From CBDDFQ01 sp965227035 (lineage in GTDB: Bacteria > Pseudomonadota > Gammaproteobacteria > Burkholderiales > Burkholderiaceae_C): a stretch of DNA of 64,000 nt. The DNA lies in assembly GCA_965227035.1 (NCBI GenBank), contig OZ245724.1, positions 3,782,001-3,846,000 on the forward strand, in the 5' to 3' direction. The translations under genes and the position numbers were made by a program. Under the pieces are notes generated by a model. The model worked only from the letters and a program-made list of their open reading frames with translations. It did not search any database and was not told the origin of the DNA. This document shows, in pieces, positions 25,352-33,633 of the stretch (positions are counted from its first letter, which is position 1; each line of letters opens with the position of its first letter).

Positions 25352-25876
25352 TCACATGACCTGCGGCTCGTCCGGTTGCTCGTTCGTATGTTGCTGGCCT
25401 TCGGCCACCGGGAAGTGTTGCACCAGCACCGCCGACACCTCTTCGAGCGCCTGCGTGAGCCCGTCTTCGAACCGGCCCTCTCGAAATGCAGCACTCATGC
25501 GCGAGACCATCCCCTGAAAATCTTCGGGCGACACGACCCGAGTGACTGCACGATCGGCAATCAACTCGATTGCGCGTTCGGCAACCAGCAGATAGATGAG
25601 CACGCCGTTGTTCTGCTCGGTGTCCCACACCCGCATCTTGCTGAACATCATGAGTGCGCGCGCACGCGTGATTTCCTTGATCGGCGCCTTGCCGTGCAGA
25701 TAGCTCGCAGGCAAGCCGCCTTCGATGCAAATCCGAATTTCGCCGGTATGCCTCCGCTCGCTCGCGCCCACTCGCATTGTCATTCGATCGAGCATGTCTT
25801 TCGGCACCAGCTTGTGCACCGATCGCTCGTCCACCCAGCGATGCCTGACCATGCGTTTGATGAAGGTCCACATCAC
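25352..25876 (-). CDS. TPM-domain protein without signal peptide
   Basis: This 174-residue protein contains a TPM domain (TGEIRICIEGGLP, ARALMMFSKMRVWDTEQNNGVLIYLLVAERAIELIADRAV), the fold also found in the preceding gene. It lacks a signal peptide and membrane segment, so it may be cytoplasmic. It overlaps the upstream TPM/YgcG-like gene by four bases and is the third member of a lemA-TPM-TPM operon. Biochemical role unknown; TPM proteins have been linked to envelope stress and to phosphatase-like activity in other organisms. Confidence 0.85.
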   Translation of the reverse strand: MMWTFIKRMVRHRWVDERSVHKLVPKDMLDRMTMRVGASERRHTGEIRICIEGGLPASYLHGKAPIKEITRARALMMFSKMRVWDTEQNNGVLIYLLVAERAIELIADRAVTRVVSPEDFQGMVSRMSAAFREGRFEDGLTQALEEVSAVLVQHFPVAEGQQHTNEQPDEPQVM

Positions 25877-26784
25877 CAGTCTCCCGAGGCGCCGCCGCCA
25901 CCAAAGTCGCCACCGCCACCGGAGCTGAATCCGCCGCCACCGCCGGAGCTGCTACCACCTCCGAACGATCCGCCACCCCAACCGCCCGTGGATCCACTGT
26001 TCGATCCACTGCCGAAACTGGATGCCGGTAACCGATTCGAGAACAGGGTGAAGAGCATGGCGATCAGCCCGGCGATGAATGCGACCAGCAGGCTGGCGGT
26101 CGCGAACAATGCCAACGCGCCCACGCCCGCGCCCAAAGCCAGCGATCCGAGCTTGCTGCCGAACATGCGTTTAGCCAAAGAGGCTCCCACCGGCACTGCA
26201 ATCAATAAGAAAACCGCGAGATCGATCCACTGAAATCCGGAGCCGTCCGAACTCGGGCCGCTTTTGACCGTGACTTGCGGCAGTGGCTCGCCATTGATCA
26301 AGGCGATCAGGTGATCCACTCCCTTGTCGATGCCGGCGGCATAGTCACCTGCTTTGAAAAAGGGCGTGATCGACTGGTCGATGACTCGCTTGGCGGACAG
26401 GTCGGGAATCGCGCCCTCAAGCGTCTTGGCAACTTCGATGCGCAGGCGCCGGTCGTCTTTGGCAACCACGAGCACGACACCATCTCCAACTTCCTTGCGA
26501 CCGATCTTCCAGCTATTGGCGACGCGGTTCGCGTACGCCGAAATGTCTTCGGGCGCTGTGGTCGGCACCATCAGAACCACCAGCTGCGACCCCTTGGTCT
26601 GCTCGAACGCGGTCAGTTTCGCTTCGAGCGCACGCTTTTGCTCGGGGCTCAAGGTGGCAGTCGCATCGATCACATGCGCCACCAACGGCGGAATCGGCTT
26701 GAGATCCTGCGCGTTGACGGCGAAGTTCGCTGCCAGAAGCAGCGATACAAAAACCGCGAACAGACTGCCGAAGCGGCGAATCAT
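25873..26784 (-). CDS. YgcG-like TPM-domain exported protein with glycine tail
   Basis: The 303-residue protein has a signal peptide (residues 1-24), a TPM domain (about 30-180: HVIDATATLSPEQKRALEAKL, QLVVLMVPTT, NSWKIGRKEVGDGVVLVVAKDDRRLRIEVAKTLEGAIPD), one or two membrane segments (about 188-240) and a Gly/Ser-rich tail ending GGGGASGDW. It follows lemA by 7 bases. In this family the domain faces the periplasm. Exact role unknown. Confidence 0.9.
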   Translation of the reverse strand: MIRRFGSLFAVFVSLLLAANFAVNAQDLKPIPPLVAHVIDATATLSPEQKRALEAKLTAFEQTKGSQLVVLMVPTTAPEDISAYANRVANSWKIGRKEVGDGVVLVVAKDDRRLRIEVAKTLEGAIPDLSAKRVIDQSITPFFKAGDYAAGIDKGVDHLIALINGEPLPQVTVKSGPSSDGSGFQWIDLAVFLLIAVPVGASLAKRMFGSKLGSLALGAGVGALALFATASLLVAFIAGLIAMLFTLFSNRLPASSFGSGSNSGSTGGWGGGSFGGGSSSGGGGGFSSGGGGDFGGGGASGDW

Positions 26785-26791
26785 GCGCTGC

Positions 26792-27391
26792 TTATTTCTT
26801 GTTGAAGTCGACCGTCGGAGGCGTCGATATGGTGCTCTCGTTCTGCACCGTGAAGTTCGGCTTAGGCGAGTAGCTGAACACCATGGCGGTCAGGTTGCTG
26901 GGAAAGCTGCGTGCCAACACGTTGTATTCCTGAACCGCGTTGATGTAGCGGTTGCGCGCCACGGTAATCCGGTTCTCGGTGCCTTCGAGTTGAACCCGAA
27001 GATCGCTGAAGCCCTGGTTGGCTTTCAGGTTGGGATAGTTTTCGGTCACCACCAAGAGCCGGGACAAGGCGCTGGATAGTTCGCCCTGCGCCTGCTGGAA
27101 CTTGTTGAACGCTTCCGGGTTGTTCAGTGTTTCCGGCGTCACCTGAATCGAGGTCGCCTTGGCGCGGGCCTCGACCACCTTGGTCAGGGTCTCCTGCTCG
27201 AAGTTGGCCTCGCCTTTGACCGTACTCACGATGTTCGGAATCAGATCGGCGCGACGCTGGTACTGGTTGAGCACCTCGCTCCATGCGGACTTGGTCTGCT
27301 CGTCCAGACGCTGGAAGTCGTTGTACCCGCAGCCGGTGAGGGCAAACGCAACCAAAACGGCGGCGATCAAATTCGAAAACAGTCGTTTCAT
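26792..27391 (-). CDS. lemA: LemA-family lipoprotein
   Basis: The product (199 residues) starts with a lipoprotein signal ending ALTGC (Cys21) and has the helical LemA domain (NDFQRLDEQTKSAWSEVLNQYQRRADLIPNIV region, residues 24-55; then NRYINAVQEYN). Function is not established beyond a role in the envelope. The ATG at 27391 is chosen over one 11 codons upstream as it begins the signal. It heads the lemA-TPM-TPM operon and is divergent from the helicase, with 39 bases between starts. Confidence 0.92.
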   Translation of the reverse strand: MKRLFSNLIAAVLVAFALTGCGYNDFQRLDEQTKSAWSEVLNQYQRRADLIPNIVSTVKGEANFEQETLTKVVEARAKATSIQVTPETLNNPEAFNKFQQAQGELSSALSRLLVVTENYPNLKANQGFSDLRVQLEGTENRITVARNRYINAVQEYNVLARSFPSNLTAMVFSYSPKPNFTVQNESTISTPPTVDFNKK

Positions 27392-27430
27392 ATAGGTCTT
27401 CTCCATGAGTCGAAACGGTAGCATAGCCGC

Positions 27431-30022
27431 ATGCCAAGGTCCCGCAAGCTCGAATCGTCTGCACCATCTGGAGACAAAAAAGCGGCGGGCAAGAGCGCAA
27501 GTACGTCTTTAAGTGCGCCGGTCCGACAAGCGGTTCAAGACTGGTTTGCGCAGCGCGGCTGGAAACCGTTCACCTTTCAGAGCGATGTCTGGAAAGCGAT
27601 GCGCGCAGGCAGGTCGGGCATGCTGCATGCGACCACCGGAGCCGGTAAAACCTATGCGGTATGGCTCGGGGCGCTTCAATCCCTCGCTCGCGGAAAGCTC
27701 GAAGCCAGGCCCACTCATCCACCGCCGCTTACCGTACTGTGGATCACACCCATGAAGGCGCTGGCCGCCGACACCTTTCGCGCGCTCTGCGAACCACTGG
27801 AAAGTATCGATGCTGCCTTGGGAGGCGCGCTAGGCTGGACAGTCGGCATGCGCACCGGCGATACCGGATCGGCAGAGCGCAGCGCTCAATCCAAGCGACT
27901 TCCTACAGTTCTGGTGACGACGCCCGAGAGTCTGTCCTTGATGCTGGCTCGAGCCGATGCACGCGCGATTCTCTCCTGCGTCGAGTTGATCATTGCCGAT
28001 GAATGGCACGAGCTGCTGGCAAGCAAGCGGGGCGTTCAGGCGCAGCTCGCGGTCGCACGATTGAAGACCTGGAACCCCTCGCTGATGATCTGGGGAATGT
28101 CGGCGACGCTCGGCAATCTGGACGAGGCGCTCGACGTTTTGACCGGCGCTTTGCCGGATGCGACGGCAGTGCTGGTGCGCGGCAAGGTGCCCAAAAAACT
28201 GATCATCGACACGCTGCTTCCGGACAAGGTCGAGCGGTTCCCGTGGGCGGGCCATCTGGGTCTGACGATGCTCCCGGCGGTCGTCAAAGAGATCGACGCA
28301 AGCTCGACGACGCTGGTGTTCACTAACACGCGATCGCAGGCGGAGATTTGGTATCGCGCTTTGCTGGAGGCGAAACCGGAGTGGGCTGGAGTGATCGCAC
28401 TGCATCACGGATCGCTGGATCGCGAAGTGCGAGAGTGGGTCGAGCGGGGTCTGAAAGTGGGTGAATTGCGGGCCGTGGTCTGCACTTCAAGCCTCGATCT
28501 GGGAGTCGATTTCTTACCGGTCGAACGCGTGCTTCAGATCGGATCGCCGAAGGGTGTCGCGCGGCTTTTGCAGCGCGCCGGGCGTTCGGGTCATGCGCCC
28601 GGACGGGCATCGCGGATCACGCTGGTACCGACTCACAGCCTGGAATTGGTGGAGGCCGCTGCCGCAAGGCAGGCTGTAAAAGACGGCGAGATCGAGTCGC
28701 GGCCGGCGTTGCCCGAGCCGCTGGACGTGCTGGTTCAACATCTTGTGACCGTCGCTTTGGGCGGTGGATTCGAGCCGGAAGCGCTTTACCAGGAAGTGCG
28801 AACCGCGTGGTCGTACAAGAATCTGTCGCGCGAAAGCTGGCAGTGGTGCCTCGATTTCGTGAAACAGGGTGGGCCGTCGCTTGCGGCTTATCCGGATTAC
28901 CAGCGGGTCGTTCCCGACGAGGAAGGCATCTGGCGGGTGCCCGATGCTCGCCTTGCAAGACGCCACCGAATGAACGTCGGCACCATCACCAGCGACGCCA
29001 GCATGTCTGTGTCGTACTGGAGTCAGGGCGGCTCGGGGGCTCGCATCGGATCGATCGAGGAGAGCTTCATTGCAAGGCTCAAGCCCGGCGATGTGTTCCT
29101 GTTCGGCGGCAAGTCGCTGGAACTCGTTAGGGTCCACCAGATGATCGCGTTCGTGAAGCGCGCCAAGTCGGGATCCGGATCGGTACCGCGCTGGAACGGC
29201 GGTCGCATGCCCTTGTCCACGACGCTTGCCGATGCGATGGTGCGCGAACTGGAGCAGGCGGCGCAGGATCATTTCGATTCGCCAGAAATGAAACTCGTGC
29301 GACCCCTGCTCGAACTTCAGGCGAAATGGTCGTCGCTTCCGGGTCCCGACAAGCTGGTCGCCGAAGTCTTCAAGTCGCGCGAAGGCTGGCATTTGTTCAT
29401 GTTCCCGTTTGCAGGACGCCATGTGCATCTCGGGCTAGCCAGCCTGATCGCATGGCGCGTGGCCAAACATGAAGCCAATACCTTCTCGATGGCCGTCAAC
29501 GATTACGGGTTCGAGCTTCTCAGCGCCGAAGAAGTCGACTGGGCTGCACTGCTTCGAAAGACCGGTGCCGACAGCCTGTTCGCCAACGACAAGAGCCTGC
29601 TTTTAGCCGACGTGCTGGCAAGCCTGAACGCGAGCGAGTTGGCTCGTCGTCGTTTCCGCGATATCGCCCGTGTGTCCGGCCTCGTGTATCAGGGCTACCC
29701 TGGCGAGAAACGCAGCAATCGGCAGCTACAGGCGTCGTCGCAGCTGTTCTTCGAGGTTTTCAGAAAATACGATCCGGAGAATCAGCTCCTGCTGCAGGCG
29801 CAGCAGGAATTACTCAGTCAGGAACTGGAAATCGGCCGACTGGCCACCACCTTGGAACGAATGAACAAGCAAACCCTCACGGTTATGAAACTGGAGCGAC
29901 CCAGCCCATTCGGCTTTCCGCTCATGGTGGAGCGTTTCCGAGAAAAGCTGACCAACGAATCGCTGTCGGATCGAGTGGCGCGAATGGTGCAACAGCTCGA
30001 GAAAGCGGCGCAGGTTTCATGA
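27431..30022 (+). CDS. Lhr-like DEXH-box DNA helicase (ligase-associated type)
   Basis: This 863-residue superfamily 2 helicase has Walker A ATTGAGKT (67-74), motif II DEWH (190-193), motif III SATLG (near 224) and motif VI QRAGRSGHAPGR (near 380), followed by a long Lhr-specific C-terminal region. It matches the helicase of the ligase-associated DNA damage response set, usually found with an ATP-dependent ligase, an exonuclease and a PdeM endonuclease. Here only PdeM follows, overlapping by four bases. It should unwind DNA or RNA:DNA hybrids in the cytoplasm during repair. Confidence 0.93.
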   Translation: MPRSRKLESSAPSGDKKAAGKSASTSLSAPVRQAVQDWFAQRGWKPFTFQSDVWKAMRAGRSGMLHATTGAGKTYAVWLGALQSLARGKLEARPTHPPPLTVLWITPMKALAADTFRALCEPLESIDAALGGALGWTVGMRTGDTGSAERSAQSKRLPTVLVTTPESLSLMLARADARAILSCVELIIADEWHELLASKRGVQAQLAVARLKTWNPSLMIWGMSATLGNLDEALDVLTGALPDATAVLVRGKVPKKLIIDTLLPDKVERFPWAGHLGLTMLPAVVKEIDASSTTLVFTNTRSQAEIWYRALLEAKPEWAGVIALHHGSLDREVREWVERGLKVGELRAVVCTSSLDLGVDFLPVERVLQIGSPKGVARLLQRAGRSGHAPGRASRITLVPTHSLELVEAAAARQAVKDGEIESRPALPEPLDVLVQHLVTVALGGGFEPEALYQEVRTAWSYKNLSRESWQWCLDFVKQGGPSLAAYPDYQRVVPDEEGIWRVPDARLARRHRMNVGTITSDASMSVSYWSQGGSGARIGSIEESFIARLKPGDVFLFGGKSLELVRVHQMIAFVKRAKSGSGSVPRWNGGRMPLSTTLADAMVRELEQAAQDHFDSPEMKLVRPLLELQAKWSSLPGPDKLVAEVFKSREGWHLFMFPFAGRHVHLGLASLIAWRVAKHEANTFSMAVNDYGFELLSAEEVDWAALLRKTGADSLFANDKSLLLADVLASLNASELARRRFRDIARVSGLVYQGYPGEKRSNRQLQASSQLFFEVFRKYDPENQLLLQAQQELLSQELEIGRLATTLERMNKQTLTVMKLERPSPFGFPLMVERFREKLTNESLSDRVARMVQQLEKAAQVS

Positions 30023-30708
30023 GCGTTCGGCATCACGTCACGCACAGGGCGGGCGAAGAGCTCTGGCTGCTGCCGGATCACGCGGTGTATTGGCCACGAG
30101 AAGGCGCTCTGCTGATTGCCGATCTGCATTTGGGCAAAGCAGCGACCTATCGAGCTCTCGGGCAGCCTGTGCCGTCGGGCACCACCGCGCAGAATCTGGC
30201 GCGTATCGATGCGTTGATCGCCCGTCACGACGCACGGCAGGTCGTGTTCCTGGGCGACTTCCTGCACGCGGCGCAGGCGCAGACTCCCGCGATGCATTTC
30301 GCGCTATCGACCTGGCGCGCAAAGCATGCAGCGCTTCGCCTCACGCTGGTTCGCGGCAATCACGACAGCCGCGCCGGAGATCCTCCCGCCTTCCTCGGTA
30401 TCGATGTGGTCGACGAGCCATTCGGAATCGGCCCATTCGATTTCCGGCATCACCCGCAAGACAGGGGCGCCCGCCGGGAAGGACGATTCGTGTTCGCGGG
30501 GCATGTGCATCCGGTCCACAGCATTCGCGGACGCGCGCGAGACGGCGTTCGATTGCCGTGCTTCTACATCGACGAATCGCAGGCCATCCTTCCCGCGTTC
30601 GGCGAGTTCACCGGTGGCTTTCACGTCGATGCCGAACCGGGCATAGACATATTTCTCGCTGCGGGCGAAGCCGTCCTTCCGGTTCCGCAACCCGCGCCGT
30701 CCAGATGA
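30019..30708 (+). CDS. pdeM: PdeM-like ligase-associated metallophosphoesterase
   Basis: The 229-residue protein carries all the calcineurin-type metal motifs: DLHLG (35-39), GDFLHA (79-84), GNHD (113-116) and GHVH (about 157-160). This fits the PdeM endonuclease that accompanies Lhr-like helicases. It overlaps the helicase gene by four bases, so both are made together. Nuclease activity is inferred from the family. Confidence 0.93.
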   Translation: MSVRHHVTHRAGEELWLLPDHAVYWPREGALLIADLHLGKAATYRALGQPVPSGTTAQNLARIDALIARHDARQVVFLGDFLHAAQAQTPAMHFALSTWRAKHAALRLTLVRGNHDSRAGDPPAFLGIDVVDEPFGIGPFDFRHHPQDRGARREGRFVFAGHVHPVHSIRGRARDGVRLPCFYIDESQAILPAFGEFTGGFHVDAEPGIDIFLAAGEAVLPVPQPAPSR

Positions 30709-30790
30709 CGCGCAGCCTGTCCTCTTCGCTTCGCTCCCGATTTCATCCAGGAATGTCAGAATCCAACGTCGCCTTCACCTCATCAGGTCC

Positions 30791-31240
30791 ATGTCAAAAG
30801 CCAAACTCAGGGCAGCCGCACTAGGCGGCTCCGCCGACGATATCGAAGCAGCGCTCTACGACGCGTTGCGAACCGGCAATCTGGAAAAACTCATGGCCTG
30901 CTGGGCCGACGAGGACGACATCGTTTGCGTGCATCCCGGCGGCCCGCGTCTGGTGGGCAGCGCCGAGATTCGCGCCTCGTTCGAGCAGCTGTTCGCGAAC
31001 GGCACCTTGCAGGTCACGGTCGAGCGAGTTCGCAAGGTCGAATCGATCGCAAGTGCAGTTCACAACGTGCTCGAATGCCTCGATGTGCTCACGCCGGAAG
31101 GCGAGCAGAAGGCTTACGTGATCGCGACCAACGTGTATCACAAGACCGCGCAGGGATGGCGTCTGGTCGCGCATCACGCCAGCCCGGGAACCTTGCAGGA
31201 AATGCAGGACAGCGCCTCCGGACCGCAAGTGCTGCACTGA
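30791..31240 (+). CDS. SnoaL/NTF2-like protein
   Basis: The 149-residue protein shows the NTF2-like alpha/beta cone fold (ALRTGNLEKLMACWADEDDIVCVHPGGPRLVGSAEIRASFEQLF and a C-terminal WRLVAHHASPG). Members are often annotated as DUF4440 or ketosteroid-isomerase-like with no fixed activity. It lies between pdeM and the YheT-like hydrolase on the same strand. Substrate unknown. Confidence 0.85.
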   Translation: MSKAKLRAAALGGSADDIEAALYDALRTGNLEKLMACWADEDDIVCVHPGGPRLVGSAEIRASFEQLFANGTLQVTVERVRKVESIASAVHNVLECLDVLTPEGEQKAYVIATNVYHKTAQGWRLVAHHASPGTLQEMQDSASGPQVLH

Positions 31241-31261
31241 CGCCGCACCGATGCTCCACTG

Positions 31262-32260
31262 ATGCAGACGTATCGATCTCCGGGCTGGTTGCCTGGCGGC
31301 AATCTCCAGACCATCTGGCCCGCGCTTTATTCCACCCGCTTTCTCGGCGATTCGCCTGTCTACAAGCGTGAACGCTGGACCACGCCCGATCAGGATTTCA
31401 TCGATGTCGATTGGCTCGAGCGCGATGCTCCGGGGCAAACCTTGCTGGTGCTTTTTCATGGTCTCGAAGGATCTTCCGGCAGTGCGTATGCATTGGCGTT
31501 TGCCGACTTCGCCAGACGGCGCGGCCTGAGCTACGCGGTACCGCACTTCCGGGGCTGCAGCGGCGAGATCAACCTCGCGCCACGGGCCTATCACTCGGGA
31601 GACTTTCAGGAGATCGACTGGATCTTGCGTCGCATGCGCGAGCGGCACGTGGGCTCGATCGTCGTCGTGGGCATTTCGCTAGGCGGAAACGCGGTGATGC
31701 GATGGGCGGAAATGATGGGTGCGTCGGCAGGCGAAGTGGTCGATGCGGTCGCGTCGGTATCGTCGCCGCTGGATTTGACGGCCAGCGGTTTTCATATCGG
31801 GCGTGGATTCAATCGGCTGGTCTACACGCCGATGTTTTTGCGAACCATGAAGCCGAAGGCGTTGACGAAACTGGAGCAGTTCCCCGGCCTGTTCGATCGC
31901 GATCGCATGGTCGCTTCGAAGAACCTCTACGAATTCGACGACGTGTTCACCGGCCCGCTTCATGGCTTCACCGGCACCGACGATTACTGGGGCCGGGCGT
32001 CGGCCAAGCCTCATCTGAACGACATCAAAATTCCGGCGCTCGCGCTCAATGCGAAGAACGATCCGTTCATACCCGCGTGGTCGCTGCCGCAGCCCGGATC
32101 GACTCCTCCGAACCTGACCTTGTGGCAGCCGGAACACGGCGGGCATGTCGGATTCGCGTTCGGCAATTTCCCTGCGAACGTTCGTGAAATGCCTCAAGCG
32201 GTCGGCGACTGGTTGCTCGGCCATGTATCGTCCAATCGATCAGGAGACATACATGGATGA
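31262..32260 (+). CDS. YheT-family alpha/beta hydrolase
   Basis: This 332-residue hydrolase has the oxyanion segment HGLEGSSGS (residues 66-74), nucleophile elbow GISLGGN with Ser139, an acidic residue in NAKNDPFIP, and the catalytic histidine in HGGHVGF near residue 296. The N-terminal SPGWLPGGNLQTIWPAL is the YheT signature. YheT-type enzymes act on short-chain esters in vitro; the natural substrate is unknown. The next gene starts before its stop, so they are cotranscribed. Confidence 0.92.
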   Translation: MQTYRSPGWLPGGNLQTIWPALYSTRFLGDSPVYKRERWTTPDQDFIDVDWLERDAPGQTLLVLFHGLEGSSGSAYALAFADFARRRGLSYAVPHFRGCSGEINLAPRAYHSGDFQEIDWILRRMRERHVGSIVVVGISLGGNAVMRWAEMMGASAGEVVDAVASVSSPLDLTASGFHIGRGFNRLVYTPMFLRTMKPKALTKLEQFPGLFDRDRMVASKNLYEFDDVFTGPLHGFTGTDDYWGRASAKPHLNDIKIPALALNAKNDPFIPAWSLPQPGSTPPNLTLWQPEHGGHVGFAFGNFPANVREMPQAVGDWLLGHVSSNRSGDIHG

Positions 32261-32807
32261 CATCGTCAAACAGGCGCTGGCCAAGTGGCCGAACGTGCCG
32301 CATTGCTACGGTTGGCTCGGCCTCGATTCGCGCGGCAACTGGTACATGCGTGACGACCCGACCCAGGCACTCGGCGCCTTCGATTCGGGTGTGGCGGGCA
32401 GCAAGGGATCGCTACTCAAACACGAGAAGCTGATCGAGTTCATCCAGCGCAATTACGACCACGACGAATCAGGTCAATGGTTTTTCCAGAACGGGCCTCA
32501 GCGTGTTTATGTCGAGCTTGAAGTGGCCCCGTGGATCTGGAGGGTCGGGTCCGATTTCAGCGTGGCATCGCACACCGGCTTGCCCGCGAAACCGTCACGC
32601 TGCCTGGTCGACTCGAAGGGCATGCTCTACCTTCAATGCGATCTGGGATTCGGACTGGTCCACAGTCAGGATGTCGCGCCGGCATCGGACGCGATAGAGC
32701 AGGGCTTGTGGAAGCTCGAAGAAATCGGCGATGTCGATCTGCCAGAGCAGTTCGGATACGTCAGAAGCCCTGCGGAACTCAAAAAGCAGGGCAATCCGAC
32801 GTCATAA
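32253..32807 (+). CDS. Conserved hypothetical protein (betaproteobacterial type)
   Basis: A 184-residue soluble protein beginning MDDIVKQALAKWPNVPHCYGWLGLD. It is rich in aromatic residues and has no recognised catalytic motif; segments such as GNWYMRDD, NYDHDESGQWFFQNGPQRVYVELE and YLQCDLGFGLVHSQD look conserved-type. I recall similar proteins next to yheT in related bacteria but cannot name a function. The ATG at 32253 follows CAGGAGA and overlaps the end of the YheT gene. Confidence 0.82.
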   Translation: MDDIVKQALAKWPNVPHCYGWLGLDSRGNWYMRDDPTQALGAFDSGVAGSKGSLLKHEKLIEFIQRNYDHDESGQWFFQNGPQRVYVELEVAPWIWRVGSDFSVASHTGLPAKPSRCLVDSKGMLYLQCDLGFGLVHSQDVAPASDAIEQGLWKLEEIGDVDLPEQFGYVRSPAELKKQGNPTS

Positions 32808-32809
32808 AA

Positions 32810-32839
32810 AAAGCCCGAGGTCCGCAGACGTCGGGCTTT
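32810..32839. terminator. Terminator between convergent genes
   Basis: AAAGCCCGA (32810-32818) pairs with TCGGGCTTT (32831-32839) over a 12-base loop. It has an A-run on the left and a short T-run on the right, so it may act on both strands. Confidence 0.8.
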
Positions 32840-32857
32840 CAGAAAGCGGGCGCTGGA

Positions 32858-33502
32858 TTATTTAGATGCAGCGCTTGCGGGTGCCGCAGCAGCGGCGGAT
32901 GCCGTACCTGCGGGCGCGCTAGCGGCATCTGCCGGTGCACTCGCACCACCTGCTGGCGCGGGCGCTGCCGGCTCGGGGAATTTGGCGCCGCCGGCGTTGG
33001 CCATATAGACCACCGCGCGAGCGATTTCCGTATCTTCGAAATCGCCGCCGCCTTGGGGGCCCATGGCTCCCTTGCCGTGCAAAGCGGAATTCAGGAGTGC
33101 GTCGAAACCAGTCTTGATGCGGGGAGCCCATGCAGCCGCGTCGCCGAATTTGGGAGCGCCTGCAACGCCGGCCGTGTGGCAGGTAGTGCACTGTGCCTTG
33201 AAGACTTCTTCGCCGGTTTTGAGGACGCGGTTCGCATCGCGAATCTCGACAGTGCCGATTTTTGCGATCCGTCTGGCAACCGAGGCTTGGCGACCTTGTT
33301 CGGTCGTGCCGCCCAGGGCCATTTCGGTTTTATCGGAAGTTCCTGCGGGTTTGTAGCCCGAGGTCACGAAGACGACAAGGCCGATGATTGCGAAAACAGG
33401 AACTACAAACGAGAAAAAGACTGCGAGGAGCAGTTGTTTGGGGTTCTTGATGGGGCCGGTGTGGCCGCCGTCGTGCGCTTGATCGTGGCTGTTATCGCTC
33501 AT
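32858..33502 (-). CDS. Cytochrome c5-family protein
   Basis: The 214-residue protein has a single N-terminal membrane helix (residues 23-47), a class I cytochrome c domain with heme motif CTTCH (105-109) and the MGPQGGGDF / VVYMAN region, and a low-complexity Pro/Ala/Ser tail from about residue 174. It should be an anchored periplasmic electron carrier. It stands alone, between convergent and co-directional neighbours. Confidence 0.93.
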   Translation of the reverse strand: MSDNSHDQAHDGGHTGPIKNPKQLLLAVFFSFVVPVFAIIGLVVFVTSGYKPAGTSDKTEMALGGTTEQGRQASVARRIAKIGTVEIRDANRVLKTGEEVFKAQCTTCHTAGVAGAPKFGDAAAWAPRIKTGFDALLNSALHGKGAMGPQGGGDFEDTEIARAVVYMANAGGAKFPEPAAPAPAGGASAPADAASAPAGTASAAAAAPASAASK

Positions 33503-33633
33503 GACGTCCTCAAATATCGGGGGGCTTAAATCAACCTTTGATTATAGGGTGCGAGGTGCCGCGCAAAGGCGACACCTGCCCAACCAACCCCTATCTGATC
33601 GATATCCGTTCGATTGCCGCCAACTTTTGTTGT

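Noticed and set aside
25259..26233. Plus-strand frame with Pro-rich stretch opposite the TPM genes
   Set aside because: The proline run is the complement of the glycine-rich tail of the YgcG-like protein, and the frame begins in the atp terminator.
32531..33529. 332-codon plus-strand frame across the cytochrome c5 region
   Set aside because: It runs through the end of one gene, a terminator and the antisense of a cytochrome c gene whose heme motif is on the minus strand.
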